Below, one piece after another: positions 16,008-24,551 of a stretch of DNA of 64,000 nucleotides. Position 1 is the stretch's first letter, and every line of letters starts with the position of its first letter. Below the pieces are notes generated by a model. It had not been told where the DNA came from, made no database searches, and saw only the letters and a program-made list of their open reading frames with translations. A program made the position numbers and the translations under genes. Source of the stretch: Brachyspira pilosicoli (lineage in GTDB: Bacteria; Spirochaetota; Brachyspiria; Brachyspirales; Brachyspiraceae); NCBI RefSeq assembly GCF_036997485.1, contig NZ_JAWLPU010000003.1, positions 124,001 to 188,000 of the forward strand, read 5' to 3'.

Positions 16008-17381
16008 ATGAATATAAACAATAAAATTATTAAATTAAAAGATAATACTAAACATGAAATACATAACAATATTTCAGAAGAAAATATAATCTCAATAAAA
16101 GAAATTTCAGGCAAAACTATATCAGCTATAAAAGATAATATTATAATATTTCCTAACTCCATAAAAGAAAGTAAAGACTTAGAAGAAGAGAGCAGAATAT
16201 TTGATATAATAAATGATAGTATACACACCAATAATATAATGGGCTTTATTAGCTACAATAATACACAAATAAAAATTTCTTCAAGATTTGCTTTCAATGA
16301 TAATGAAGATTATTTTCTGCATTACATGCTTATGAAAGTGCTTTCTCTTAATGTTGTTAATTTGGAGCATAGTAAAGATTATGATGATTCATTTGATTTT
16401 TTAATTTATATGTTTATTAGTTTTTTTAAGAGAGCATTAAGACAGGGGCTTTTTAAACAATACAAACTAATAAAGCATAATGATTCTAATGTTAAAGGCA
16501 CTATTGATATTAACAGATACATTAAAAACAATATTCCTTTTAATGGTAAAATTTCTTATAATACCAGAGAATATAGCTATGATAATAATATCACTCAATT
16601 AATAAGACACACCATAGAATATATAAACACAAAAAATAGATATCTTTTAAGCTATGATAATGAAATAAAAGATTATACTCATCAAATATTTTATTCTACA
16701 CATAGCTATGAGAGAAATAAAAGAGAAAGCATTATAAATAAAAACTTAAAACAATTATCGCACCCCTACTATTATGAATATGAGCCATTGAGGAAAATAT
16801 GCATTCAAATATTAAGGCACGAAAAGTTAAAGTATGGTAGAGATGATAATACAGTGTATGGATTATTATTTGACGGAGCATGGCTATTTGAGGAATATTT
16901 AAACACTATTTTGAAGCAAATTAATTTTGAACATTCTGAAAATAAAACAGGGAAAGACCCTTTTCATTTGCTTATTAATGACAATAGAGGCAGATGGAAA
17001 ATTTATCCTGACTTTCATAAATTATCAGATGACAATAAAAATAATATTGTACTTGATGCTAAATATAAAAGCCTTGATAAAAAAATCAATGAAGATAAAG
17101 ATTATATAAATAGAGAAGATAGATTGCAGATAGTTTCTTATGCCTATACACTTAATGCTAAAAAGGCTGGTTTTATTTATCCTGTTGAAATTGATAATTA
17201 TAAAGAAGATAGCTATATAGGAAATCTAAATAATGAATATAATAATGCTGATTGTAAGATATGTAAATATGCTTTAAAAATTCCATCAAAAAAATTAAAC
17301 GGAGAGAATTTTAATAATATAAAAGATTTCATTGAAACAATGGGGAGTTTAGAAAAAGAATTAGTCTCTAAGCTTAATTAA
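16008..17381 (+). CDS. mcrC: McrC nuclease subunit of a type IV restriction system
   Basis: McrC supplies the endonuclease to the McrB motor. The C-terminal region has a PD-(D/E)XK core: YPDFHKL near 327 and LDAKYKS with Asp350 and Lys352. The N-terminal half resembles the McrC family (IFPNSIKESK, GFISYNNTQIKISSRFAF). Length 457 is within the family range. The ATG at 16008 is preceded in frame by TAA at once, so no earlier start is possible, and no Shine-Dalgarno sequence is seen: the repeat hairpin occupies that place. Repeat copies in opposite orientation flank the gene. Expression may therefore be low or structurally controlled. Confidence 0.85.
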   Translation: MNINNKIIKLKDNTKHEIHNNISEENIISIKEISGKTISAIKDNIIIFPNSIKESKDLEEESRIFDIINDSIHTNNIMGFISYNNTQIKISSRFAFNDNEDYFLHYMLMKVLSLNVVNLEHSKDYDDSFDFLIYMFISFFKRALRQGLFKQYKLIKHNDSNVKGTIDINRYIKNNIPFNGKISYNTREYSYDNNITQLIRHTIEYINTKNRYLLSYDNEIKDYTHQIFYSTHSYERNKRESIINKNLKQLSHPYYYEYEPLRKICIQILRHEKLKYGRDDNTVYGLLFDGAWLFEEYLNTILKQINFEHSENKTGKDPFHLLINDNRGRWKIYPDFHKLSDDNKNNIVLDAKYKSLDKKINEDKDYINREDRLQIVSYAYTLNAKKAGFIYPVEIDNYKEDSYIGNLNNEYNNADCKICKYALKIPSKKLNGENFNNIKDFIETMGSLEKELVSKLN

Positions 17382-17430
17382 TATATATTGAAAATTTTTA
17401 AGTTTATTAAAATTTATGAATAAAAATATT

Positions 17431-17620
17431 TGCGGGGCTTTGCCCCACACCCCAGTTCTTTTACGACCGTAGGAAGTGCCTTCGGTATTGGTATAAAAGA
17501 ACCAAAAGAACTGCATTTCTTAACATAAAATATAGGTATTATATTTTATTCATATTCCAACATATAAAGCTATAATACTTGAACTTTTTTCGAAGTGTAT
17601 CAATAAGTAAAAAACTTTAT
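17431..17620 (-). repeat. dispersed hairpin repeat, copy 2, after mcrC (inverted to copy 1)
   Basis: The copy begins with a GGGGC/GCCCC hairpin at 17434, then GTTCTTTTA (17455-17463) pairing with TAAAAGAAC (17494-17502). The loop of this stem holds an inner stem CCGTAGG/CCTTCGG. It continues with the long-form body seen in the 24-kb array (CATATTCCAA, then an AACTTTTTT arm). It lies between mcrC and aroC, both of which end here. Confidence 0.75.
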
Positions 17621-17660
17621 TGTTAGAAAAAGTTTATAATTATAATTTATAAAAATATAA

Positions 17661-18770
17661 TTAGTATATTTTTCCTTTCATGTCCAAACATAAATCAAGT
17701 ATGCTTATAGCAAGTGCTGCCTCTACAACCGCGACAGCTCTCACAGCAATGCAAGGGTCATGACGCCCTTTTATAGTTAAAATCTCTTCTTCTTTCGTTT
17801 CTATGTTTAAGGTTAATTGCTCTTTAGATATTGATGGAGTAGGCTTTATTGCCACATTTACCACTATAGGCATTCCGTTAGAAATGCCGCCCAATATTCC
17901 GCCATTGTTATTAGTTTTTGTCTCTATAGTTTTTATGTTGCTGCTTTCTTTTATGGTGTATGCATCGTTACATTCGCTTGCCTTATAGTTTACAAAATCA
18001 AAACCGATTCCAAACTCCACACCTTTTACTGCAGGTACAGCAAACATAGAAGAAGAAATTCTGCTCTCTATTGAAGAATAAAAAGGGTCTCCAAATCCAG
18101 CAGGCACATTAAAAGCAACCGCTGTTATAATTCCGCCTACAGAATCCATATCAAGTTTAGCTTTCTCTATAGTGCTAATCATCTTCTCCATAGCATCATC
18201 ATCAAATACGCTCAATTCTTTATTATAATTTTTTATAAACTCCTCATAACTTGGAAGCTCATTATTAGGATATTTATCTTTTATATTGTATATTTGTTTT
18301 ATATGTCCTGCTATATTTATGTCAAACTTTTCTTTAAGAGCTAATTTAGCCAAAGCACCCGCAAATACTAAAGGAGCAGTAAGCCTTCCAGAAAAATGCC
18401 CGCCTCCTCTTATATCATTAAAACCTTCGTATCTAAGCATAGCAGTATAATCACTATGCGAAGGTCTAGGTAAGACTTTTAAATTGGAATAATCTCCGCT
18501 TCTTTTGTTTTCGTTTTTTATAATAGAAGCTATTGGCATACCTGTGCTTATATTATCCAAAACTCCTGATAATATTTCAACTTTATCGCTTTCTTGCCTT
18601 GTTGTAGAGAGTTTGTTGTTTTTAGCTCTTCTTCTCTCCATTTCACTTTCTACAAAATTATTATCTATATTTATTCCATAAGGAAATCCATCTAATACAC
18701 ACCCTATAGCCTCTCCGTGAGATTCCCCAAAAATGCTTAATTTCAAATTATTGCCAAATACACTTCCCAT
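17661..18770 (-). CDS. aroC: chorismate synthase
   Basis: AroC converts EPSP to chorismate with reduced FMN, the last step of the shikimate pathway. Family signatures are clear: GESHGEAIGCVLDG (15-28), ERRRAKNNKLSTTRQE, the long block around GFNDIRGGGHFSGRLTAP (about 115-132), and RHDPCIAVRAV near the C-terminus. The 369-residue length is normal. It stands alone and does not form a visible operon; the divergent oxidoreductase gene starts 190 bp away. No other shikimate genes are in the window. Confidence 0.95.
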   Translation of the reverse strand: MGSVFGNNLKLSIFGESHGEAIGCVLDGFPYGINIDNNFVESEMERRRAKNNKLSTTRQESDKVEILSGVLDNISTGMPIASIIKNENKRSGDYSNLKVLPRPSHSDYTAMLRYEGFNDIRGGGHFSGRLTAPLVFAGALAKLALKEKFDINIAGHIKQIYNIKDKYPNNELPSYEEFIKNYNKELSVFDDDAMEKMISTIEKAKLDMDSVGGIITAVAFNVPAGFGDPFYSSIESRISSSMFAVPAVKGVEFGIGFDFVNYKASECNDAYTIKESSNIKTIETKTNNNGGILGGISNGMPIVVNVAIKPTPSISKEQLTLNIETKEEEILTIKGRHDPCIAVRAVAVVEAALAISILDLCLDMKGKIY

Positions 18771-18892
18771 TATTCTATATTCCTAAAGTTAGTTTTTTTA
18801 TTAGTATATATTATTTTTTATAAACTTTCTATAATTAAACTATTTAATATATTATATAATCAATTATTCTTAAATAAAATATCAATTTGTTA

Positions 18893-18920
18893 TTGAATTT
18901 TGTTATATTATGATTATAAT
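18893..18920 (+). promoter_or_regulatory. promoter of the Gfo/Idh/MocA gene
   Basis: TTGAAT (18893-18898) and a perfect TATAAT (18915-18920) are 16 bp apart, with an AAAGGA RBS at 18945-18950 before the ATG at 18961. Confidence 0.55.
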
Positions 18921-18960
18921 CTTTAAAGTTTAATTTTGTGTGTAAAAGGATATTATTATA

Positions 18961-19923
18961 ATGGATAAAGTAAATATTTCCCTTATAGGTGTAGGCAGAA
19001 TGGGGCAATTTCACCTTAATGTTATAAATCAAATAGAAAGTATTAATTTAACGGGTATATATGATGCTGATGAAAATCATCTTAATGAAGTATCTAATAA
19101 ATATAATATTAATAAATTTAATAGTTTAGATGAAGCTATAGACAATTCAGAGGCAGTAATAATAGCAAGCCCAACAAAGTTTCATTTTGAAATAGCAAAG
19201 AAAGCTTTAGAAAAGTCCAGACATGTATTGGTTGAAAAGCCAATGACAGAAACATATTTACAAGCTAAAGAATTACAAGAGATAGTAAATAAAAAAAATC
19301 TCATACTTCAAGTAGGACACGTTGAGAGATTTAATGGAGCAGTACAAGAGCTTCATCATATAATAGAAAAACCTTATCTAATAGAGGCAAGAAGATTAGC
19401 GCCATTTACACCTCGTATTACAGATGTTGGTGTTGTATTTGATATAATGATTCATGATTTAGATATAGTAACTTCACTTGTAAAAAAGCCTGTTATAAGA
19501 TTTTCAGCAAGCGGTAAGAGAGTAAGAACAAACAACGAAGATATTGCAAGTGCTTTATTAGAGTTTGAAGATGAAACCATAGCAACAGTAAGCGCAAGCA
19601 GAATTACACAAGAGAAAATTAGAACTTTAGCCATAAGTACAGAAGATGCTTATTTTATATTGGATTATGCTACACAAGATATTACAATACATAGACAAGC
19701 AAGCAGCGAGAGCAAAATAAAAACTTCTATAGGAATCAATTATACTCAAGAATCTATTATAGAGAGAGTGTTTATTCATAGAGATAATCCATTAAAATTG
19801 GAAGATGAGCATTTTGCAAACTGTATATTAGGAAAAGATAAAAGATTTGTTTCTGTAGAAAATGATGTAAATACTATTAAATTAACAGAGGATATACTCA
19901 AAAAAATTAAAGAAACTTGGTAA
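18961..19923 (+). CDS. Gfo/Idh/MocA-family oxidoreductase
   Basis: The 320 residues begin with a Rossmann motif GVGRMGQFH (10-18). The family's EKP motif follows (HVLVEKPMTE, around 88-97), then the substrate-domain VGHVERFNGA and DVGVVFDIMIHDLDIV, the latter with the His and Asp of the active-site region. Such enzymes oxidise or reduce sugars and sugar nucleotides with NAD(P). The GHxERFN and MIHDLDI pattern is common in UDP-sugar 3-dehydrogenases used in envelope synthesis, for example GnnA, but I cannot separate these from other members by eye. It is followed by two sugar-binding protein genes with their own promoter. Confidence 0.8.
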   Translation: MDKVNISLIGVGRMGQFHLNVINQIESINLTGIYDADENHLNEVSNKYNINKFNSLDEAIDNSEAVIIASPTKFHFEIAKKALEKSRHVLVEKPMTETYLQAKELQEIVNKKNLILQVGHVERFNGAVQELHHIIEKPYLIEARRLAPFTPRITDVGVVFDIMIHDLDIVTSLVKKPVIRFSASGKRVRTNNEDIASALLEFEDETIATVSASRITQEKIRTLAISTEDAYFILDYATQDITIHRQASSESKIKTSIGINYTQESIIERVFIHRDNPLKLEDEHFANCILGKDKRFVSVENDVNTIKLTEDILKKIKETW

Positions 19924-19932
19924 TAAATTATC

Positions 19933-19961
19933 TTGACAACAAAAACATATTTAACTATAAT
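19933..19961 (+). promoter_or_regulatory. perfect-consensus promoter before the first MglB-like gene
   Basis: TTGACA (19933-19938) and TATAAT (19956-19961) are exactly 17 bp apart. Transcription would start near 19968, leaving a leader of only about 9 nt with the GAGG (19968-19971) at its very 5' end. Confidence 0.7.
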
Positions 19962-19976
19962 TAAATTGAGGTATTT

Positions 19977-20996
19977 ATGGTCAGGCGAGTATTAAATTTT
20001 GTTATTTTATTATTTATATCATCTTCTTTAATATTTACTCAAAATAAAAAAAGCACTATAGGTATAGCTTTATATAGGTTTGATGATGATTATACACAAT
20101 ATTTAAAAAGTTATATAGAGAAAAATATTGGAAACAAAGCTTCTTTAACTATAGTAAATTCTCATAATAGCCAAGTAACGCAGAATGACCAAGTAGAAAT
20201 ATTTTTAAATAAAAAAGTTAATCTTATAGCAATTAATTTAGTAAATGAAAGTTATGCTCAAACTATAATAAATAAAGTAAGCGTTAGAAATATACCTATT
20301 ATTTTTTTTAACAAGGAACCGGATTTAGAAGCTCTTAATAGTTATAATAATGTTTGGTATATTGGAGGAAGCAGTGAGAATGCAGGAACGGTTCAGGGAA
20401 GAGTTATAGCAGATAGTTGGAAGTCTCATGCTAATTGGGATAAGAATGAAGATGGAAAGATTCAATGCGTAATAATAAAAGGAAGAACTAATGGCTTTGA
20501 GAGTGAGAATAGAACTCAGTATATGAAAGATTATTTAAAAAGAAATAATATTAAACTTGATATATTAGCTGAGGTTTATTCTCTTGATAATAGAAAAACT
20601 GCTTCTATGGAAATGGATAAACTAATGGCTAAATATTCCAAGAAAATAGAATATATCATCGCTAATGATGATAATATGGCATTGGGGGCATTAGATTCTA
20701 TAAAAAAATTGGGTTTTAATAATAACAGCAGAATGCTTAATTATATACCTATAGTAGGAATTGGCGGTATACCAGAATGTTTACAAGAGATAAAAAATTA
20801 TTCTGTATTTGCTACAGTAATGCAAAACCCTTCTACTCAGGCAGAAGTTTTATCTAAGGTTTCATTAAATATAATAAATAATAAATCACCATTAGACGGC
20901 ACAACTTTGAGTTTTGATAATAATAAATATATTTTTGTGCCTTATATACCTGTAACTATGTTTAATTTGGATAGGGCTATTGAAATTTATAAATAA
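19977..20996 (+). CDS. MglB-like periplasmic sugar-binding protein
   Basis: The 339-residue protein starts with a signal peptide (VLNFVILLFISSSLIFTQ) without a convincing lipobox, so it is probably secreted or anchored by its uncleaved helix. The mature part is a type I periplasmic binding fold of the galactose/glucose type: TIGIALYRFDDDYTQY, PIIFFNKEP, a Ca-loop-like DKNEDGKIQCVIIKGR and NDDNMALGALDSIKK. It is a diverged paralogue of the next gene; the binding-site residues differ, so its ligand may differ too. It has a strong promoter of its own. No permease or ATPase gene is adjacent. Confidence 0.8.
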   Translation: MVRRVLNFVILLFISSSLIFTQNKKSTIGIALYRFDDDYTQYLKSYIEKNIGNKASLTIVNSHNSQVTQNDQVEIFLNKKVNLIAINLVNESYAQTIINKVSVRNIPIIFFNKEPDLEALNSYNNVWYIGGSSENAGTVQGRVIADSWKSHANWDKNEDGKIQCVIIKGRTNGFESENRTQYMKDYLKRNNIKLDILAEVYSLDNRKTASMEMDKLMAKYSKKIEYIIANDDNMALGALDSIKKLGFNNNSRMLNYIPIVGIGGIPECLQEIKNYSVFATVMQNPSTQAEVLSKVSLNIINNKSPLDGTTLSFDNNKYIFVPYIPVTMFNLDRAIEIYK

Positions 20997-21025
20997 TATT
21001 TTTATTTAAAAATAGGAGTAATTTT

Positions 21026-22060
21026 ATGAGCAAATTTATTTTTTCATTGCTATTATTTTTATCTATTTTTTATAGTTGTTCATCGAATAAGGCTAGTGAT
21101 TCTAATGATAAGGCAATAGATGTTGCTGTGGCTATATATAGATATGATGATAGTTTTATTTCTTTTATGAGAAGGAATATAGAAACATTTTTAAAATCTA
21201 ATAATGTAAAGTTTACTATGTATGATGCTGAGAATGATCAAGTTAAGCAGCATGACCAAATAGATGCGGCTATACAGAGAAATGTTGATGCTCTTGCTAT
21301 TAATTTAGTTGATCCTTTAGCTGCTAATTTGGTTATAGAGAAAGTTAAACCTTCTAATATACCTGTAATATTTTTTAATAAAGAACCTAAAAAAGAAGAT
21401 TTATTGAGTTATGATAAGGTTTGGTATGTTGGAACTAGAAGCGTGGAGTCTGGAGATATGCAAGGGGAGATAGTATTGAAGGCTTGGCTTTCAAATGCTT
21501 CTTTAGATAAAAACAAAGATGGAAAGATACAATATGTTTTGCTCAAAGGTGAAGAGGGGCACCCAGATGCTGAAGGAAGAACTGAGAGAATTAAGGCTGT
21601 ATTAGAAGAAAATGGGATTGTATTAGAAGAGTTAGAGATGAATAATGCCAATTGGGATATACTTCAGGCACAAACTTTAATGGATGCTTGGATAAAAAAA
21701 CATGAGAACAATATAGAGTTTATTTTCTCTAATAATGATGCTATGGCTTTGGGGGCTTTAAAATCTATACAAAAAGAGGGTTATAATATAGGCGATAGTA
21801 ATAAGTTTATACCAATAGTAGGAGTTGATGCTATACCGGAAGTAATAGAAGAGATAAAGAAAGGCGCTATACTTGGCACAGTATTACAGAGCCCTAAAGA
21901 TCAGGCTAAGGCTATAGTTGATATGGTTATAAATGTTGTAAATAACAAAGATGTACTTGATGGTACTGGTTATACTTTAGATGAAGTAAAAGCAGTGAGA
22001 GTGCCATATAAGGCAATAACTATAGATAATATTAATGATGCTATGGATGCTTATAAGTAA
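21026..22060 (+). CDS. mglB: galactose/glucose-binding lipoprotein MglB
   Basis: A lipoprotein signal (FSLLLFLSIFYSCSSN, Cys at about 18) precedes a type I binding protein of the MglB group. Compared with E. coli MglB the Ca-binding loop and its flank are nearly identical in pattern (DKNKDGKIQYVLLKGEEGHPDA-like, residues about 157-177), and NNDAMALGALKSIQKEG is conserved. It should capture galactose or glucose for the Mgl ABC transporter, whose ATPase and permease are not in this window. GGAG is the RBS. The upstream gene is a paralogue 29 bp away, and a terminator follows. Confidence 0.88.
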   Translation: MSKFIFSLLLFLSIFYSCSSNKASDSNDKAIDVAVAIYRYDDSFISFMRRNIETFLKSNNVKFTMYDAENDQVKQHDQIDAAIQRNVDALAINLVDPLAANLVIEKVKPSNIPVIFFNKEPKKEDLLSYDKVWYVGTRSVESGDMQGEIVLKAWLSNASLDKNKDGKIQYVLLKGEEGHPDAEGRTERIKAVLEENGIVLEELEMNNANWDILQAQTLMDAWIKKHENNIEFIFSNNDAMALGALKSIQKEGYNIGDSNKFIPIVGVDAIPEVIEEIKKGAILGTVLQSPKDQAKAIVDMVINVVNNKDVLDGTGYTLDEVKAVRVPYKAITIDNINDAMDAYK

Positions 22061-22078
22061 ATATTTATAATAATTTTT

Positions 22079-22111
22079 AAAGAGAGGCTTCTTTTTTAGG
22101 GGAGTCTCTTT
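22079..22111. terminator. bidirectional terminator between mglB and lexA
   Basis: AAAGAGA (22079-22085) pairs with TCTCTTT (22105-22111), extended inward by a wobble-containing CTTC/GGAG stem, and is followed by a T-run on the plus strand. It serves two converging genes. Confidence 0.7.
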
Positions 22112-22113
22112 TT

Positions 22114-22740
22114 TTATATTTTTAATCTTATTAATCCAACTACTTTACCAACTATAGAAACTTTTTCTTGTATTATAGGAGGATATTCTTTATTTTCGGA
22201 AACTAATTTTATGCAGTCTTTCTCTTTAAAAAATCTTTTAATAGTTATCTCTTCATCGCCATTATCATCTATTTTTGCAACTACAATATCTCCATTTTGA
22301 GGTTCTATGTTTGAAGGATTAACTAAAACCATATCCCCTTCTTTTATATGAGCATCTATCATAGAATCGCCTTTTACTTTCATAAGGAAATTGTTCTCAT
22401 CTTGTGCTATTGATTCAGGTAATGGGAAAAAATCTTCATAAGATTCATCAGAAACGTCCATTAAAAGACCAGCCTTAACTTCATTTGTAAGTAATGGTAT
22501 TCTTATAAGATTATCTTTTTTTTCTGATGTATTTATAGGCACACTTCCTCTTGCTCTTTTACCTGTCTTTTTTACATAACCTTTTTTTTCTAATGCTGTT
22601 AAATGCGTTGTTACGGCTGTTGGAGAGGCAAAATTAAAATGAACCATTATTTCTTTTACTGTTGGAGGGTATCCATTTTCATTCATAAACTTTTGCAAAA
22701 AATTTAATATATGCTTTTGCTTGTCTGTTAATTCTGTCAT
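22114..22740 (-). CDS. lexA: LexA repressor
   Basis: LexA represses SOS genes and cleaves itself when RecA is activated. The start is placed at the ATG at 22740, 8 nt after GAGG; a GTG nine bases upstream would add three residues. Numbering from that ATG, the winged helix (LTDKQKHILNFLQKF, PPTVKEIM, FASPTAVTTHL) is followed by the Ala-Gly cleavage site at 90-91 (EVKAGLL), the nucleophile Ser126 (KGDSMIDA) and the base Lys168 (EITIKRFF). All catalytic elements are present. A 10-bp perfect palindrome in its promoter is a candidate LexA box. Confidence 0.93.
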   Translation of the reverse strand: MTELTDKQKHILNFLQKFMNENGYPPTVKEIMVHFNFASPTAVTTHLTALEKKGYVKKTGKRARGSVPINTSEKKDNLIRIPLLTNEVKAGLLMDVSDESYEDFFPLPESIAQDENNFLMKVKGDSMIDAHIKEGDMVLVNPSNIEPQNGDIVVAKIDDNGDEEITIKRFFKEKDCIKLVSENKEYPPIIQEKVSIVGKVVGLIRLKI

Positions 22741-22760
22741 ATTAGACACCTCATATATAT

Positions 22761-22785
22761 TAGTATAATATTTATTATTATACTA
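22761..22785. promoter_or_regulatory. perfect palindrome in the lexA promoter, candidate LexA operator
   Basis: TAGTATAATA (22761-22770) and TATTATACTA (22776-22785) form a 10-bp inverted repeat with a 5-bp spacer, 20 bp before the lexA start. The right arm read on the minus strand contains TATAAT, so a bound dimer would cover the -10 box. Confidence 0.45.
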
Positions 22786-22831
22786 TACAAAAATATGATG
22801 TCAATATTTATAAATTAAAAATAACATTTTC

Positions 22832-22860
22832 TTGATATATTTGTTATAATATTATACAAT
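22832..22860 (+). promoter_or_regulatory. ferritin promoter with a PerR-like palindrome
   Basis: TTGATA (22832-22837) and TACAAT (22855-22860) are 17 bp apart. The spacer and -10 include TATAATATTATA (22845-22856), a perfect palindrome close to the PerR box TTATAATnATTATAA but without the central base. In AT-rich DNA this can be chance. Confidence 0.4.
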
Positions 22861-22880
22861 ATTTATAGTAGGAGTTATAT

Positions 22881-23414
22881 ATGTCTATAATAAAAGAAGA
22901 TATAATTAAATTATTAAATGAACAATTAAACAAAGAGCTTTATTCTGCAAGTCTTTATTTTAACATGGCTGGATGGTGTGATAAAGAAGGCTTAAAAGGA
23001 TGCAGTCAATTCTTATATGGTCATTTCAAAGAAGAGACAACTCACTTTGAAAAGTTTAGAGATTTTATTAATAAAGTTGGCGGACAGGCTATTATTACAG
23101 AGATGAAAGCTCCGCAAAGCAGTTTTAACTCTGTTGAGGATTTATTTAAAGCTATACTAAAACATGAAGAATATGTTACTTCTTGTATTAATGAATTAGT
23201 TGGTAAGGCTATGGAGAGTAAAGACCATATTACAGTAAGGTTTTTAGATTGGTTTATACAAGAACAGTTGGAAGAAGAAGAATTATTTAATGAGATATTA
23301 AGCAAAATAAAAATGCTTGGAAATGGAAAGTTAGAGGGAAGAGACCTTTATACATTTGACGGTATTATGGCAGATTTTGATTCTAAAAAGCATTCTGCTT
23401 CTAACGAACAATAA
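22881..23414 (+). CDS. ftnA: bacterial non-haem ferritin
   Basis: Ferritin stores iron as a ferric mineral inside a 24-subunit shell. The 177 residues form the four-helix ferritin fold with di-iron centre ligands in LNKELYSASLYFNMAGW (Glu17), KEETTHFEKF (Glu50, His53) and the second Glu pair around Glu94 and FIQEQLEEEELF. The pattern is that of bacterial FtnA, not Dps or bacterioferritin (no haem Met motif). It is divergent from lexA and followed by lptB after 25 bp. AGGAG is the RBS. In an oxygen-tolerant anaerobe it would also limit iron-driven oxidative damage. Confidence 0.92.
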   Translation: MSIIKEDIIKLLNEQLNKELYSASLYFNMAGWCDKEGLKGCSQFLYGHFKEETTHFEKFRDFINKVGGQAIITEMKAPQSSFNSVEDLFKAILKHEEYVTSCINELVGKAMESKDHITVRFLDWFIQEQLEEEELFNEILSKIKMLGNGKLEGRDLYTFDGIMADFDSKKHSASNEQ

Positions 23415-23439
23415 TAAAATATAATTATAGAGAGGGTAT

Positions 23440-24267
23440 ATGTTTCATAAGTTTCTAAATATTTTTAAAAAGAAAGATAAGGATATACCCTCTGCAAATA
23501 GAATTACCGTAGACAATTTTTTTAATTATGATAAAGAAAATCCTTCAGAGATAAGGGCAGTAAGTTTAACTAAATTTTACGGTAAAAGAAAAATAATAGA
23601 GGATATTTCTTATAGTGTAAAGCAAGGTGAGGTAGTTGGACTTTTAGGGCCTAATGGTGCGGGGAAGACAACAAGTTTTTATATTACTGTTGGTTTTGTT
23701 ACAGCTACTAAGGGTAATATTTATTTAAATGATATAGACATCACTAATCTTCACATGTATCAGCGTGCTCAGCTTGGTATAGGTTATTTACCGCAAGAGG
23801 CTTCTATTTTTAGAAAACTTTCCGTTGAGGATAATTTGCTTTCTATACTTGAATACAATGATGCTTTAACTCAAAAAGACAGAATGGATATTACAGACAG
23901 ACTGCTTGAAGAGTTTAATATAACACATGTAAGAAAACAAAGAGGCTATACACTTTCAGGCGGTGAGAGAAGAAGATGCGAGATAGCGAGAGCATTAACC
24001 GTAAATCCAAAATTTATTTTATTGGACGAACCATTTGCAGGAGTTGACCCTATAGCAGTTATTGATATACAAAATATTATAGCTTCATTAAAAGAAAAGG
24101 GACTTGGAATATTAATAACCGACCACAATGTGCGAGAAACTTTAAGGATTACAGATAGGGCATATATAATGGGTAATGGTAAAATATTAGTTCAAGGAAG
24201 CCCTGAAGAGATTATAGCAAATCCTTTAGCACGTAAGATTTACTTAGGTGAATCTTTCAGTATGTGA
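23440..24267 (+). CDS. lptB: LptB-type ABC transporter ATPase
   Basis: LptB powers extraction of lipopolysaccharide or lipooligosaccharide from the inner membrane by LptFG. The ATPase domain starts near residue 38 with AVSLTKFYGKRKIIEDISY; Walker A is GPNGAGKT, the Q-loop is YLPQEASIFRKLSVEDN (a strong LptB mark), the signature LSGGERRR, Walker B FILLDEPFAGVDP and the switch ITDHNVRETL. About 35 extra N-terminal residues precede the usual start, rich in Lys and Asp. LptF/G and LptA/C are not in the window. A hairpin follows the stop, then the large repeat array. Confidence 0.92.
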   Translation: MFHKFLNIFKKKDKDIPSANRITVDNFFNYDKENPSEIRAVSLTKFYGKRKIIEDISYSVKQGEVVGLLGPNGAGKTTSFYITVGFVTATKGNIYLNDIDITNLHMYQRAQLGIGYLPQEASIFRKLSVEDNLLSILEYNDALTQKDRMDITDRLLEEFNITHVRKQRGYTLSGGERRRCEIARALTVNPKFILLDEPFAGVDPIAVIDIQNIIASLKEKGLGILITDHNVRETLRITDRAYIMGNGKILVQGSPEEIIANPLARKIYLGESFSM

Positions 24268-24277
24268 TATAAGTTTA

Positions 24278-24299
24278 AACAATTATATTTTCAATTGTT
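24278..24299 (+). terminator. hairpin after lptB
   Basis: AACAATT (24278-24284) and AATTGTT (24293-24299) form a 7-bp stem 11 bp past the stop codon, followed by a short T-rich stretch. It is weak but well placed. Confidence 0.45.
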
Positions 24300-24385
24300 A
24301 GTTTTGTATTTGTGATGGCTTTGTTCAAGCTCTGTGAACACTTCATAACTCCCATATTCTTCTATGACTAAATGGAGTGTCTGCT

Positions 24386-24551
24386 ATATTGGCACAAAGA
24401 AGCAAAAAGGCTGCATTTTTTTAGCTTGAAATGTTGGTATTACAATATAGTTTATACATATTCAAAACATGCAAAGTTATAGTACTTGCGTTTTTTGCAA
24501 CTTTTTTGAGCGACAAAAAAGTTGAATAAAAAACTCATATAAAATATATAG
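24386..24551 (-). repeat. dispersed hairpin repeat, copy 3 (first unit of tandem array, 5' part missing)
   Basis: The unit lacks the GGGGCTTTGCCCC hairpin but matches the rest of the long form. Its last stem AACTTTTTT/AAAAAAGTT with loop GAGCGAC corresponds to the AACTTTTT/AAAAAGTT stems of copies 4 and 5. It joins copy 4 head to tail through AAAAAACTCATA. The stretch from 24300 to 24385 shows no gene. Confidence 0.75.
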
